Shown: piece by piece, positions 1 to 6,908 of the stretch
Layout: each line of letters begins with the position of its first letter
Position numbering within the stretch: position 1 is the first letter of the stretch
From: Gemmatimonas sp.
GTDB taxonomy: Bacteria > Gemmatimonadota > Gemmatimonadetes > Gemmatimonadales > Gemmatimonadaceae
Length of the DNA: 64,000 nt
Reading direction: 5' to 3'
Assembly: GCF_027531815.1 (NCBI RefSeq)
Contig: NZ_JAPZSK010000002.1
Coordinates: 1-64,000, forward strand
The notes under the pieces: generated by a model
The model's input: only the letters and a program-made list of their open reading frames with translations
Told to the model about the DNA's origin: nothing
Database searches by the model: none
Translations under genes and position numbers: made by a program

Positions 1-2
1 GC

Positions 3-137
3 ACCGGCGTGGCCTTTCATTTCCCGCACTTCGCCATCCTCACCTCGACGGCGATCCTCGCGGGGCAAGGGGCCCGCGGTGGCCAGGGCGGATCCGGGTT
101 GCCCATGCCGCCGGCGCCCAAGGACTCGGCCCCATGA
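3..137 (+). CDS. C-terminal end of an unidentified protein (cut by window start)
   Basis: An open frame runs from the left edge to a TGA at 135-137 and encodes a Gly/Pro/Ala-rich tail ending PMPPAPKDSAP. The stop overlaps the ATG of the following kinase as ATGA, which is the same junction style used by confident genes elsewhere in this window and suggests translational coupling. Only about 44 residues are visible and no domain can be recognised. The function is unknown; the frame could also be non-coding, but the overlap and the codon usage favour a real gene. Confidence 0.5.
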   Translation, partial: TGVAFHFPHFAILTSTAILAGQGARGGQGGSGLPMPPAPKDSAP

Positions 138-2404
138 CCGATACGCCGGAACGCCTCACCACCGCCCTTGGCCGCAGCTACCGCCTCGAGCGTGAGCTCG
201 GCGCCGGCGGTATGGCCACCGTGTACCTCGCGCACGACATCAAGCACGAGCGCGATGTCGCCATCAAGGTGCTGCGTGCCGACGTCGCCCAATCGCTCGG
301 CGCCGAGCGATTCCTGCGCGAGATCCGCATGGCTGCCCGGCTCAGTCATCCGCACATCCTGCCACTGTTCGACTCGGGGCAGGTGGAGGACACCCTGTAC
401 TACGTGATGCCGGTGGTGCGCGGGGAGTCGCTGCGCGACCGCTTGGATCGTGAACGCATGCTGCCCGTGGAGGACGCCGTGCGCATCGCCGCCGAAGTCG
501 CTGGCGCGCTGGAGCACGCGCACCGGAGCGGGGTGGTGCACCGCGACATCAAGCCCGACAACATCTTGCTGCAAGACGGGCATGCGCTCGTCGCCGACTT
601 CGGCATCGGCAAGGCGCTTGGCGCCGTCGATCCCGCGACGGCCACACAAACCGGCATGAGTGTCGGGACCCCCGCCTACATGAGTCCCGAGCAGGCGTCA
701 GGCGAAGCCGTCGACGGCCGCAGCGATCTGTATTCGCTGGGGTGCGTGCTGTACGAGATGCTGGTGGGCGAGCAGCCGTTCACCGGGGCCACGGTGCAGG
801 CGGTGATCGCCAAGCGCTTCGTGCAAACGCCGGCCGACGTGACCGGGCTGCGTGAAGGAATTTCGCGGACGGTGGCGAACGCGGTGCAGAAGGCGTTGGC
901 GAGGGCGCCCATGGATCGCTACGCCACCGCCGCCCTGTTCGTCACGGCGCTGCAGGAAGTGGACAGCGTGACCGCCAAACCCGCACCGCCGGCGCAGTCG
1001 CTGGCCGTGATGGCGTTCGTCAATCGCAGCGGCGACGCCGACAATCAGTTCTTCTCCGATGGCCTCAGTGAAGATCTCATCAACGCACTCACCGCGCTGC
1101 CCGGGCTGCACGTGGCATCGCGGACCTCGGCCTTCCGCTTTCGCGGCAGCGAGTTGGACATCCGCGAGATCGGCGACCAGCTCAACGTCGCCTGCGTGCT
1201 GGAAGGGAGCGTGCGACGCGTGGGCTCCAAACTCCGCGTCACCGCGCAACTGGTGAGTGTAGAGACCGGCTTTCAGCTCTGGTCGGAGCGGTACGATCGC
1301 GAGATGGCCGACGTGTTCGAGATCCAGGACGAGATCGTCGCGTCGATCGTGAGTGCGTTGATGCCGACGCTGCTGGCCGGGGGCGTGGTGCCGCCAGCAG
1401 TACCCGCGGTGCGTCGCTCGACCGAAAACCTCGAGGCCTACGAGTTGTACCTCAAGGGGCGGCACTACTGGCACCAGCGGTCGCCGGCCACGGTGCGCAT
1501 CGCGATCCAGCAGTTCGAGCAGGCCATCGCCCTCGATGCCGACTATGCCTTGGCGTACTGCGGCCTCGCCGACTGCTATGGCATCCTGCGCGTGTACGGA
1601 TGGGTGGCACCCCACGCCATCCGGGACAAGGCGAAGGCTGCCGTGGATCGCGCAATGACCATCGATGCGTCGCTGGCCGAGGCGAACTTCTCGAAGGCGT
1701 TCTACACGTTCTACTTCGAACGGAAGTGGCGCGAGGCGCGGCCCTATTTCGCCCGATCCATCGAGATCAATCCGCGCGCGTCGTTGCATCTGATGTACTT
1801 CGCGCTGTTCGCGTCGATGGAGTACCGCGCCGACGAGGTCGAGCAGTTGCTCGCGCGCAGCGTGGCGCTTGATCCGTTGTCGCCCTTCCTGCATGGCCTC
1901 CGGTCCACGGCCTACTACACGATGGGCATGCACGAGCCAGCGCTGGCGGCGGCGCAACGGGCGATCGAGTTGCAGCCCGACTACCTGCTCGGGGTCTGGA
2001 CGCACGGGCTCGCGTTGTGCGCGCTCGGGCGGTATACCGAGGGTATCGCGCAGCTCGAGCGTGCGGTGGCGATGTCACGGGCGCCGTTCTTCGTGTGCGT
2101 ACTGGGACTGGGGTTGGGGCTGGCTGGTCGCGCGGAAGACGCGCGGCTCTTGCTCGCCGAGCTCGACGATCGGGCCTCGCGCGGCGAGTACGTGCCCCCG
2201 TTCACACGGCTGGCCCTCCATGTGGGGCTCGGCGACCTGGTGCACGTCCGCCGCGAGCTCGCCGCCGCGCTGGAGGAGGTCACGCCGCCGTTCAGCTTTC
2301 GGGTCACGAGTGGGGTGTTCCTCGACCGCTATCGCAGCGACCCCGAGGTCGCGCGGCTGCTCGATGCCTGGTTTGCCGGGGAGCGCATGGACCGGGAGAG
2401 TTGA
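134..2404 (+). CDS. Ser/Thr protein kinase fused to a TolB/FlgO-like domain and TPR repeats
   Basis: This is a 756-aa Hanks-type kinase. The glycine loop (GAGGMATVY, residues 23-31), the ATP lysine K45, the catalytic HRDIKPDN (H136-R137-D138), the DFG aspartate D155 and the GTPAYMSPEQ activation/APE region are all intact, so it should be active. Residues about 288-420 match the TolB/FlgO-like segment often fused to adenylate cyclases and kinases (LAVMAFVNRSGD, then FSDGLSEDLINAL and a QLWSERYDR block). The remainder (about 425-745) is alpha-helical TPR repeats (for example YALAYCGLADCYG). No membrane helix is evident between kinase and C-terminus, unlike the two kinases downstream, so a cytosolic location is inferred. 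It heads a cluster of three kinases; its substrate is unknown. Confidence 0.93.
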   Translation: MTDTPERLTTALGRSYRLERELGAGGMATVYLAHDIKHERDVAIKVLRADVAQSLGAERFLREIRMAARLSHPHILPLFDSGQVEDTLYYVMPVVRGESLRDRLDRERMLPVEDAVRIAAEVAGALEHAHRSGVVHRDIKPDNILLQDGHALVADFGIGKALGAVDPATATQTGMSVGTPAYMSPEQASGEAVDGRSDLYSLGCVLYEMLVGEQPFTGATVQAVIAKRFVQTPADVTGLREGISRTVANAVQKALARAPMDRYATAALFVTALQEVDSVTAKPAPPAQSLAVMAFVNRSGDADNQFFSDGLSEDLINALTALPGLHVASRTSAFRFRGSELDIREIGDQLNVACVLEGSVRRVGSKLRVTAQLVSVETGFQLWSERYDREMADVFEIQDEIVASIVSALMPTLLAGGVVPPAVPAVRRSTENLEAYELYLKGRHYWHQRSPATVRIAIQQFEQAIALDADYALAYCGLADCYGILRVYGWVAPHAIRDKAKAAVDRAMTIDASLAEANFSKAFYTFYFERKWREARPYFARSIEINPRASLHLMYFALFASMEYRADEVEQLLARSVALDPLSPFLHGLRSTAYYTMGMHEPALAAAQRAIELQPDYLLGVWTHGLALCALGRYTEGIAQLERAVAMSRAPFFVCVLGLGLGLAGRAEDARLLLAELDDRASRGEYVPPFTRLALHVGLGDLVHVRRELAAALEEVTPPFSFRVTSGVFLDRYRSDPEVARLLDAWFAGERMDRES

Positions 2405-2545
2405 GGGGCGTCGACGTCGGGGGACATGCACCGTTCGACGCGCGACGCGCGACGGGAGGAGTGAGTGAACTCTCAGACGTCGATGCTGCTCCCGAAAGAT
2501 ATAATTCACAACGGTTTAGCTTCTGTGCGCGAATTGGCAATCGAA

Positions 2546-2574
2546 TTGACACACAGCGTGTGTACACGTATTAT
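2546..2574 (+). promoter_or_regulatory. Near-consensus sigma70 promoter of the VapBC-like operon
   Basis: TTGACA (2546-2551) and TATTAT (2569-2574) are separated by exactly 17 bp. The predicted start point (about 2580-2581) falls on the ATG of the antitoxin at 2580, so the message should be leaderless or nearly so. No Shine-Dalgarno lies upstream of the ATG, in agreement. Confidence 0.75.
2549..2567. promoter_or_regulatory. Probable autoregulatory operator inside the promoter spacer
   Basis: The inverted repeat ACACAC-AGC-GTGTGT (2549-2563) and the overlapping 8-bp palindrome GTGTACAC (2560-2567) fill the spacer between the -35 and -10 boxes. Ribbon-helix-helix antitoxins normally bind such palindromes and repress their own operon; binding here would block RNA polymerase directly. 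That it is bound by the antitoxin is inferred from position only. Confidence 0.6.
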
Positions 2575-2579
2575 GTGTA

Positions 2580-2807
2580 ATGAAGAACATCACCCTCGCG
2601 CTCGATGAGGAAACGCTCGCGGCCGGCCGCGCCTACGCGGAGCGTCATCACACCACGCTGAATGCGCTGGTGCGCGATCTGCTGGCACGCACCGTTCATG
2701 TGGATCGCGCGGCCGCCGTTGAGGAGCTGTTTCGGTTGATGGACCAGGCGCCGGGCCGCTCGGGCGGCACACGGTGGACGCGAGACGAGCTGTATGAGCG
2801 GCGGTAA
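2580..2807 (+). CDS. VapB-like antitoxin (ribbon-helix-helix, DUF6364-like)
   Basis: A 75-aa protein. The N-terminus MKNITLALDEETLAAGRAYA is a beta strand followed by helices typical of ribbon-helix-helix DNA-binding antitoxins; the acidic/basic C-terminal tail (TRWTRDELYERR) would be the toxin-neutralising segment. It overlaps the PIN toxin by 14 nt, the usual antitoxin-toxin order. It is expected to bind the palindrome in its own promoter. Assignment to DUF6364/VapB rests on pattern and context, since these small proteins diverge quickly. Confidence 0.8.
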   Translation: MKNITLALDEETLAAGRAYAERHHTTLNALVRDLLARTVHVDRAAAVEELFRLMDQAPGRSGGTRWTRDELYERR

Positions 2808-3210
2808 GGTCTTTTTCGATACGAACGTGTTGGTGTACGCGCAGGATCTTGATGCGCCGCACAAGCGTGAACGCAGTCGCCAGCTGATGGCGGAGGTGGC
2901 GGCGGCGGGCGGCGGTGTGATCTCGACCCAGGTGCTGCAGGAGTACTACGTCACCGCCACGCGCAAACTGGGTGTCACACCGCTGGCCGCGAAGTCTGTC
3001 GTGCAATCGTTCCGCATGTTCGAGATTGTGCAGCTCTCGCCCGATCTGATCGAGCAGGCCATCGATCGGTCGGTGCTGAGCCAGCTCTCGTTTTGGGATG
3101 CCCTCATCGTGGCCGCATCGGCCGCCAGCGGGTGCACGACGATCTACAGTGAAGACTTGAATGCTGGACAGGTGATTGGCGGTGTGAGGGTGGTGAATCC
3201 GTTCGGATAA
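2794..3210 (+). CDS. VapC-like PIN-domain toxin ribonuclease
   Basis: A 138-aa protein of standard PIN length. The metal-binding acidic residues are in place: D9 in VFFDTNVLVY, E50 in QVLQEYY, D102 in SFWDALI and D121 in YSEDLNAG. Family knowledge predicts a Mg2+/Mn2+-dependent endoribonuclease that arrests translation by cleaving tRNA or rRNA when its antitoxin is degraded. The start ATG at 2794 lies inside the antitoxin gene (14-nt overlap), so translation is probably coupled. The operon sits between two kinase genes. The RNA target cannot be told from sequence. Confidence 0.9.
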   Translation: MSGGKVFFDTNVLVYAQDLDAPHKRERSRQLMAEVAAAGGGVISTQVLQEYYVTATRKLGVTPLAAKSVVQSFRMFEIVQLSPDLIEQAIDRSVLSQLSFWDALIVAASAASGCTTIYSEDLNAGQVIGGVRVVNPFG

Positions 3211-3292
3211 GCGACGTGCTGGCCGCGTCGTGCGCCCACGGGTATCTTCGCCACGCGCCGGTTGGCGCGTGCCAATCGGCGCCACTTCTACA

Positions 3293-5938
3293 ATGCCGTC
3301 GTTCGTGACTCCCCCTTCCGACCGCCTCACCGCCGCCCTTAGCCGCAGCTACCGCATTGACCGCGAGCTCGGCGCCGGCGGCATGGCCACCGTGTATCTC
3401 GCGCACGACCTCAAGCACGAGCGCGACGTGGCCATCAAGGTGCTGCACCCCGATCTCGGGGCGGCGCTCGGCGCCGAGCGGTTCCTGAGCGAAATCAAGA
3501 CCACCGCCAAGCTGCAGCATCCGCACATTCTGCCGCTGCTGGATTCCGGCGCGGCGGATGGGTTGCTGTACTACGTGATGCCGCTGGTGAAGGGCGAAAC
3601 GCTGCGCACGCGCCTCGAGCGCGAGTCGCAGCTGCCGGTGGCCGACGCGCTGCTCATTGCCCGCGAAGTGGCCGACGCGCTCAGCGAGGCGCACGGACAG
3701 GGGATCGTGCACCGCGACATCAAGCCCGAGAACATTCTCCTGCAGGGCGGCCACGCCCTCGTGGCCGACTTCGGCATCGCGCTGGCGGTGCAGCAGGCGG
3801 GCGGGCAGCGCATGACGCAAACCGGCCTCTCGTTGGGCACGCCGCAGTACATGGCCCCCGAGCAGGCCATGGGCGACAGGGCGGTGGATCACCGCGCCGA
3901 CCAGTATGCGCTGGCCGCCGTGACCTACGAGATGCTCACCAGCGAACCGCCGCACACGGGTACCAACCCGCAGGCGATCGTGGCCAAGCTGCTCACCGAG
4001 GCGGTGCGCCCGGCGACCGTGCTGCGCCCGTCGGTGCCGGCGCATGTAGACGCGGCCATCCGCCGCGCACTGGAGAAGCTGCCGGCCGACCGCTTCGCGT
4101 CCACGAAGGGCTTTGCCGATGCCCTCGAACGGCCGGGGCTCACGGGCGACACCGGGTTCGCCGCCGCCGCGCGGCCGCAGCCGCGGTGGCGGAGGCTGCT
4201 CTCCTCTCCGCTGTGGGCCGCGGCCGGCGTCGCGGCGCTGGCGGCGGCAGTCGGCATCACACAGCGAACGGCCGCCCCCACGCTGCCCGTGGTCCGCTTC
4301 TCGCTGCCGCTGGCCGACGCCCAGGCCGGGAGCATCCTTGGCACCGGCGAGATGCTCGCCATCGCCCCCGACGGCAGCGCCATCGCCTACATCGCCGCCA
4401 CGGCCAGCAACGGCTTGCTGTATGTGCGCCGGCTCGACGAGCTCACCCCGCGGGCGCTGCCGGGCACCGAGGGCTCGCGCGCGCCCTTCTTCTCCCCCGA
4501 CGGCAAGTGGGTCGCCTTTGTGGCGCGCGGCAAGCTGCGGAAGGTGTCGGTGGAGGGGGGCCCCGTGACCGAGCTCACCGATGGCAGCATCCTCCCCGAC
4601 AACACGGGCGGCGTGTGGACCCCCGCCGGCGACGTCATCTTCTCGCGCACCAACGATACCAAGTTCGCCGAAGCGATCCTGCTGCGCGTCCCGGCAACCG
4701 GCGGCCCGATCAGCCCCTTCGGGCGTCGTGACAGCACGCTGGGGGAGGTGTCGAGTCCGATCATGGCGCCCGATGGCAAGACGATGGTCGGTATCTGGGT
4801 CCAGTCGCGCATCAAGGCGGGGTCGGTCACCCCGCTCTGTCTGCTCGGCCCCGATGGCGAGCTCACGCGCCTCGAGGTCGGGGCCGAGCGACCACTCGGC
4901 TTCGTGGATGATCGGCTCATCTACCTGCGCAACGACGGCACCATCATGGCCGTCCCCATCGACCTGAGCGCGCGCAAGCTCACCGGGCCGCCCACCGCAC
5001 TCCTCGAGGCGGTGAGCAGTCCGGTCATGTCCGCCTCCGGTACGCTCATGTACTCGCCGGGGCAGCCGGCCACGACGGCTGTGCTCGTCGACGAGGCCGG
5101 CGCCGCCACGCCTCTGGTTGGCGAGCCGCGCCAGTTCGGCAACCCGCGTTATTCCCCCGATGGCCGGCGGGTGGCCTTCGATATCGGCAGCCCGCAGGGG
5201 CGTGACATCTGGATCTTCGAGATCGCCTCGGCCACCCTCACCCGGCTCACCTCCGCCGGCAGCAACGTGCGGCCGGAGTGGAGCCCCGACGGTCAGCGCG
5301 TGCTCTATCGGCAGGTCACGCCGCGCAAAGGCATCTGGTGGCAGCCCGCCAATGGCAGTGGCGCGCCAGAGTTGCTCGTGGAGGTGCCGGGCGGACCGAA
5401 CGAAGGGGTGATCTCCCCCGACGGGCGCACGCTCATGTATCGCACCGACGAGGGGACCGGCGACCAGCACATCATCACCATGCCGATGGACAAGTCGGCG
5501 CCGCCCACGCCGCTGGTCACAAGGGCGGTCAACTGGGCCCCCCGGTTCTCCCCGAACGGCCAGTGGATTGCCTACAGCTCCGACGAGTCGGGAACGGCGG
5601 AGATCTACGTGCGCCCCTTCCCCGGCCCGGGCGGGCGCATTCAGGTCTCGAACGAGGGCGGAAGCGAACCGGTGTGGTCGCGTGACGGGCGCACGTTGTA
5701 CTACCGGCAGGGCGATGCCCTGATCGCCGCGGCGGTATCGGCGACACCGACCTTTACCGTGCAGTCACGCCGGCAGCTGTTCGTGGGCCCCTATGAGGCC
5801 TCGGGCCCCCACGCCACCTACGACGTAGCGCCCGATGGCAAGCACCTGCTCATGCTCAAGGCCAGGGAGGATCGGGCGCCGGTCGTGATGGTGCTGAACT
5901 GGGCGGCCGAAGTGCGGGCCCGGCTCCAGGCGCCGTGA
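3293..5938 (+). CDS. Membrane Ser/Thr protein kinase with periplasmic WD40/PD40 beta-propeller
   Basis: An 881-aa receptor-type kinase. The kinase domain (about residues 20-290) has the GAGGMATVY loop, K49, H140-R141-D142 and D159 of DFG. One hydrophobic segment near residues 300-322 (LWAAAGVAALAAAVGITQ) should be a membrane span. The rest is a TolB-type propeller with repeated SPDGKWVAF, YSPDGRRVAF and FSPNGQWIAY blades, presumably in the periplasm and acting as sensor or scaffold. The start at ATG 3293 is preferred over an in-frame ATG at 3230 because it reproduces the short DRLTAAL...YR leader of the flanking kinases. DNA in the kinase domain is nearly identical to the third kinase, which points to tandem duplication or gene conversion. 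Confidence 0.93.
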   Translation: MPSFVTPPSDRLTAALSRSYRIDRELGAGGMATVYLAHDLKHERDVAIKVLHPDLGAALGAERFLSEIKTTAKLQHPHILPLLDSGAADGLLYYVMPLVKGETLRTRLERESQLPVADALLIAREVADALSEAHGQGIVHRDIKPENILLQGGHALVADFGIALAVQQAGGQRMTQTGLSLGTPQYMAPEQAMGDRAVDHRADQYALAAVTYEMLTSEPPHTGTNPQAIVAKLLTEAVRPATVLRPSVPAHVDAAIRRALEKLPADRFASTKGFADALERPGLTGDTGFAAAARPQPRWRRLLSSPLWAAAGVAALAAAVGITQRTAAPTLPVVRFSLPLADAQAGSILGTGEMLAIAPDGSAIAYIAATASNGLLYVRRLDELTPRALPGTEGSRAPFFSPDGKWVAFVARGKLRKVSVEGGPVTELTDGSILPDNTGGVWTPAGDVIFSRTNDTKFAEAILLRVPATGGPISPFGRRDSTLGEVSSPIMAPDGKTMVGIWVQSRIKAGSVTPLCLLGPDGELTRLEVGAERPLGFVDDRLIYLRNDGTIMAVPIDLSARKLTGPPTALLEAVSSPVMSASGTLMYSPGQPATTAVLVDEAGAATPLVGEPRQFGNPRYSPDGRRVAFDIGSPQGRDIWIFEIASATLTRLTSAGSNVRPEWSPDGQRVLYRQVTPRKGIWWQPANGSGAPELLVEVPGGPNEGVISPDGRTLMYRTDEGTGDQHIITMPMDKSAPPTPLVTRAVNWAPRFSPNGQWIAYSSDESGTAEIYVRPFPGPGGRIQVSNEGGSEPVWSRDGRTLYYRQGDALIAAAVSATPTFTVQSRRQLFVGPYEASGPHATYDVAPDGKHLLMLKAREDRAPVVMVLNWAAEVRARLQAP

Positions 5939-6243
5939 GGCACCCGCCATACCTGAGATTTTCGCTCGTACACCGTGTGGGATGGCGTGTGCTTTGTGCT
6001 CGAACGCACCCGCTGATCTTCGGTAGGCGCATCCGCTCGCGACCCCTGGCGATTGCCGCAAGCACGCCTTTGGAGCGCTCTATATGTGCCAGCTATACGC
6101 CAGCAAAACGCCAGCATTAGGCTACGGCTTGTAGTGAGCCCCCCGTGTACACCGCCACGCCGGCGGTGCGACCACGGTAACGGTTCTGTGCGCTTGACGG
6201 AAAGCCTATATGCCTCCACTTTGGAGGAAAAAGGAGGCGTTTC
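5939..6243 (+). promoter_or_regulatory. Leader of the FitAB-like operon with helically phased GCCAGC repeats
   Basis: This 305-bp gap contains no convincing gene. It holds three GCCAGC copies starting at 6088, 6099 and 6110, that is, one per 11 bp and so on the same face of the helix; the last two belong to a longer ACGCCAGCA direct repeat. Further down (6212-6238) the antitoxin's Shine-Dalgarno can pair with an upstream anti-SD. I could not find a well-spaced -35/-10 pair. Confidence 0.5.
6212..6238 (+). promoter_or_regulatory. Duplicate Shine-Dalgarno with anti-SD hairpin before the antitoxin
   Basis: The real ribosome site AGGAGG (6232-6237) lies 6 nt before GTG 6244. GCCTCC (6212-6217) is perfectly complementary to GGAGGC (6233-6238), and a decoy GGAGG (6223-6227) sits between them, which can pair with the same CCTCC. 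Two mutually exclusive hairpins are therefore possible, one hiding and one freeing the SD. The role is inferred. Confidence 0.5.
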
Positions 6244-6474
6244 GTGGCTATTCTCAACATCAAGAATCTTCCCGACGCCCTGTACGAGCGACTCAAGGCT
6301 CGCGCCGAGCAGCAGCATCGGTCGGTGGCGCAGGAAGTCACGCACATCCTCGATCAGGTGCTGGGGGGCGCTGAGCCGCTCTCCATTCTCGACCTGCAGG
6401 GTCTTGGCAAGTCGGCGTGGGCCGGAACCGATGCGGTCGCGCACGTGGACGCCGAGCGCCGCGCGTGGGATTGA
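6244..6474 (+). CDS. FitA-like ribbon-helix-helix antitoxin
   Basis: A 76-aa protein starting at GTG 6244 after a strong AGGAGG site. The N-terminal MAILNIKNLPDALYERLKAR with QHRSVAQEVTHIL is the ribbon-helix-helix DNA-binding fold of the FitA/Arc type; the C-terminal tail rich in acidic residues would embrace the toxin. The stop overlaps the toxin start as TTGA. It probably represses its own operon, with the phased repeats or palindromes upstream as candidate sites. Confidence 0.85.
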   Translation: MAILNIKNLPDALYERLKARAEQQHRSVAQEVTHILDQVLGGAEPLSILDLQGLGKSAWAGTDAVAHVDAERRAWD

Positions 6475-6908
6475 CCGAGGCGGCGGGGTCGGGCCCGATC
6501 GCCGTCGATACGGCGCTCTTCATCTACTTCATCGAGGAGCACCCGCGATTTCTTGCGCCGGTCCGTGCACTCTTCGCCAGGGCAGATGCGGGCGATCAGG
6601 AGATTGTCACCTCGGCGTTGACCCTGCTCGAAGTGCTGGTGGTGCCGTATCGCGCCGGCGACCGGGCGCTCGCCGCGAGGTATGACGCGCTGCTGACCCG
6701 ATCGCGCGGGGTGAAGGTGGTGGACCTGACGCGGGATCAGTTGCGGACCGCAGCGCGGCTCCGGGCGCAGTACCCCACCCTCCGCACCCCTGATGCCATG
6801 CAGCTGGCGGCGGCCATTGGCGCGGGGTGCACCACGTTTGTCACCAACGACCGGCGTCTGCCGTCACCGGACGGAGTGCGCGTGCTGCAACTCTCGGAGT
6901 GCGAATGA
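6471..6908 (+). CDS. FitB-like PIN-domain toxin ribonuclease
   Basis: A 145-aa PIN protein. The start is taken as TTG 6471, which overlaps the antitoxin stop (TTGA); a longer in-frame GTG/ATG start would lie deep inside the antitoxin. Acidic metal ligands are seen at D13 (AVDTALFIYF), in LTLLEVLVVP, in RTPDAMQLAAA and in FVTNDRRLP. It should be a metal-dependent RNase inhibited by the protein upstream. Its own stop overlaps the ATG of the next kinase gene (ATGA), so toxin and kinase may be translationally coupled, which is unusual for a mobile stability module. Confidence 0.88.
   Translation: MTEAAGSGPIAVDTALFIYFIEEHPRFLAPVRALFARADAGDQEIVTSALTLLEVLVVPYRAGDRALAARYDALLTRSRGVKVVDLTRDQLRTAARLRAQYPTLRTPDAMQLAAAIGAGCTTFVTNDRRLPSPDGVRVLQLSECE

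Noticed and set aside
698-2005. Long open frame opposite the first kinase gene
   Set aside because: It is antisense to a clear kinase with full motifs; GC-rich codon bias commonly leaves such frames open. The protein has no domain pattern.
3104-5470. 788-codon open frame antisense to the second kinase
   Set aside because: His/Arg/Gly-rich composition, typical of an antisense shadow of a high-GC gene; no motif and no ribosome site.
6194-6212. TTGACG and TATATG as a promoter of the FitAB-like operon
   Set aside because: The boxes are separated by only 7 bp, far from the required 16-18 bp.
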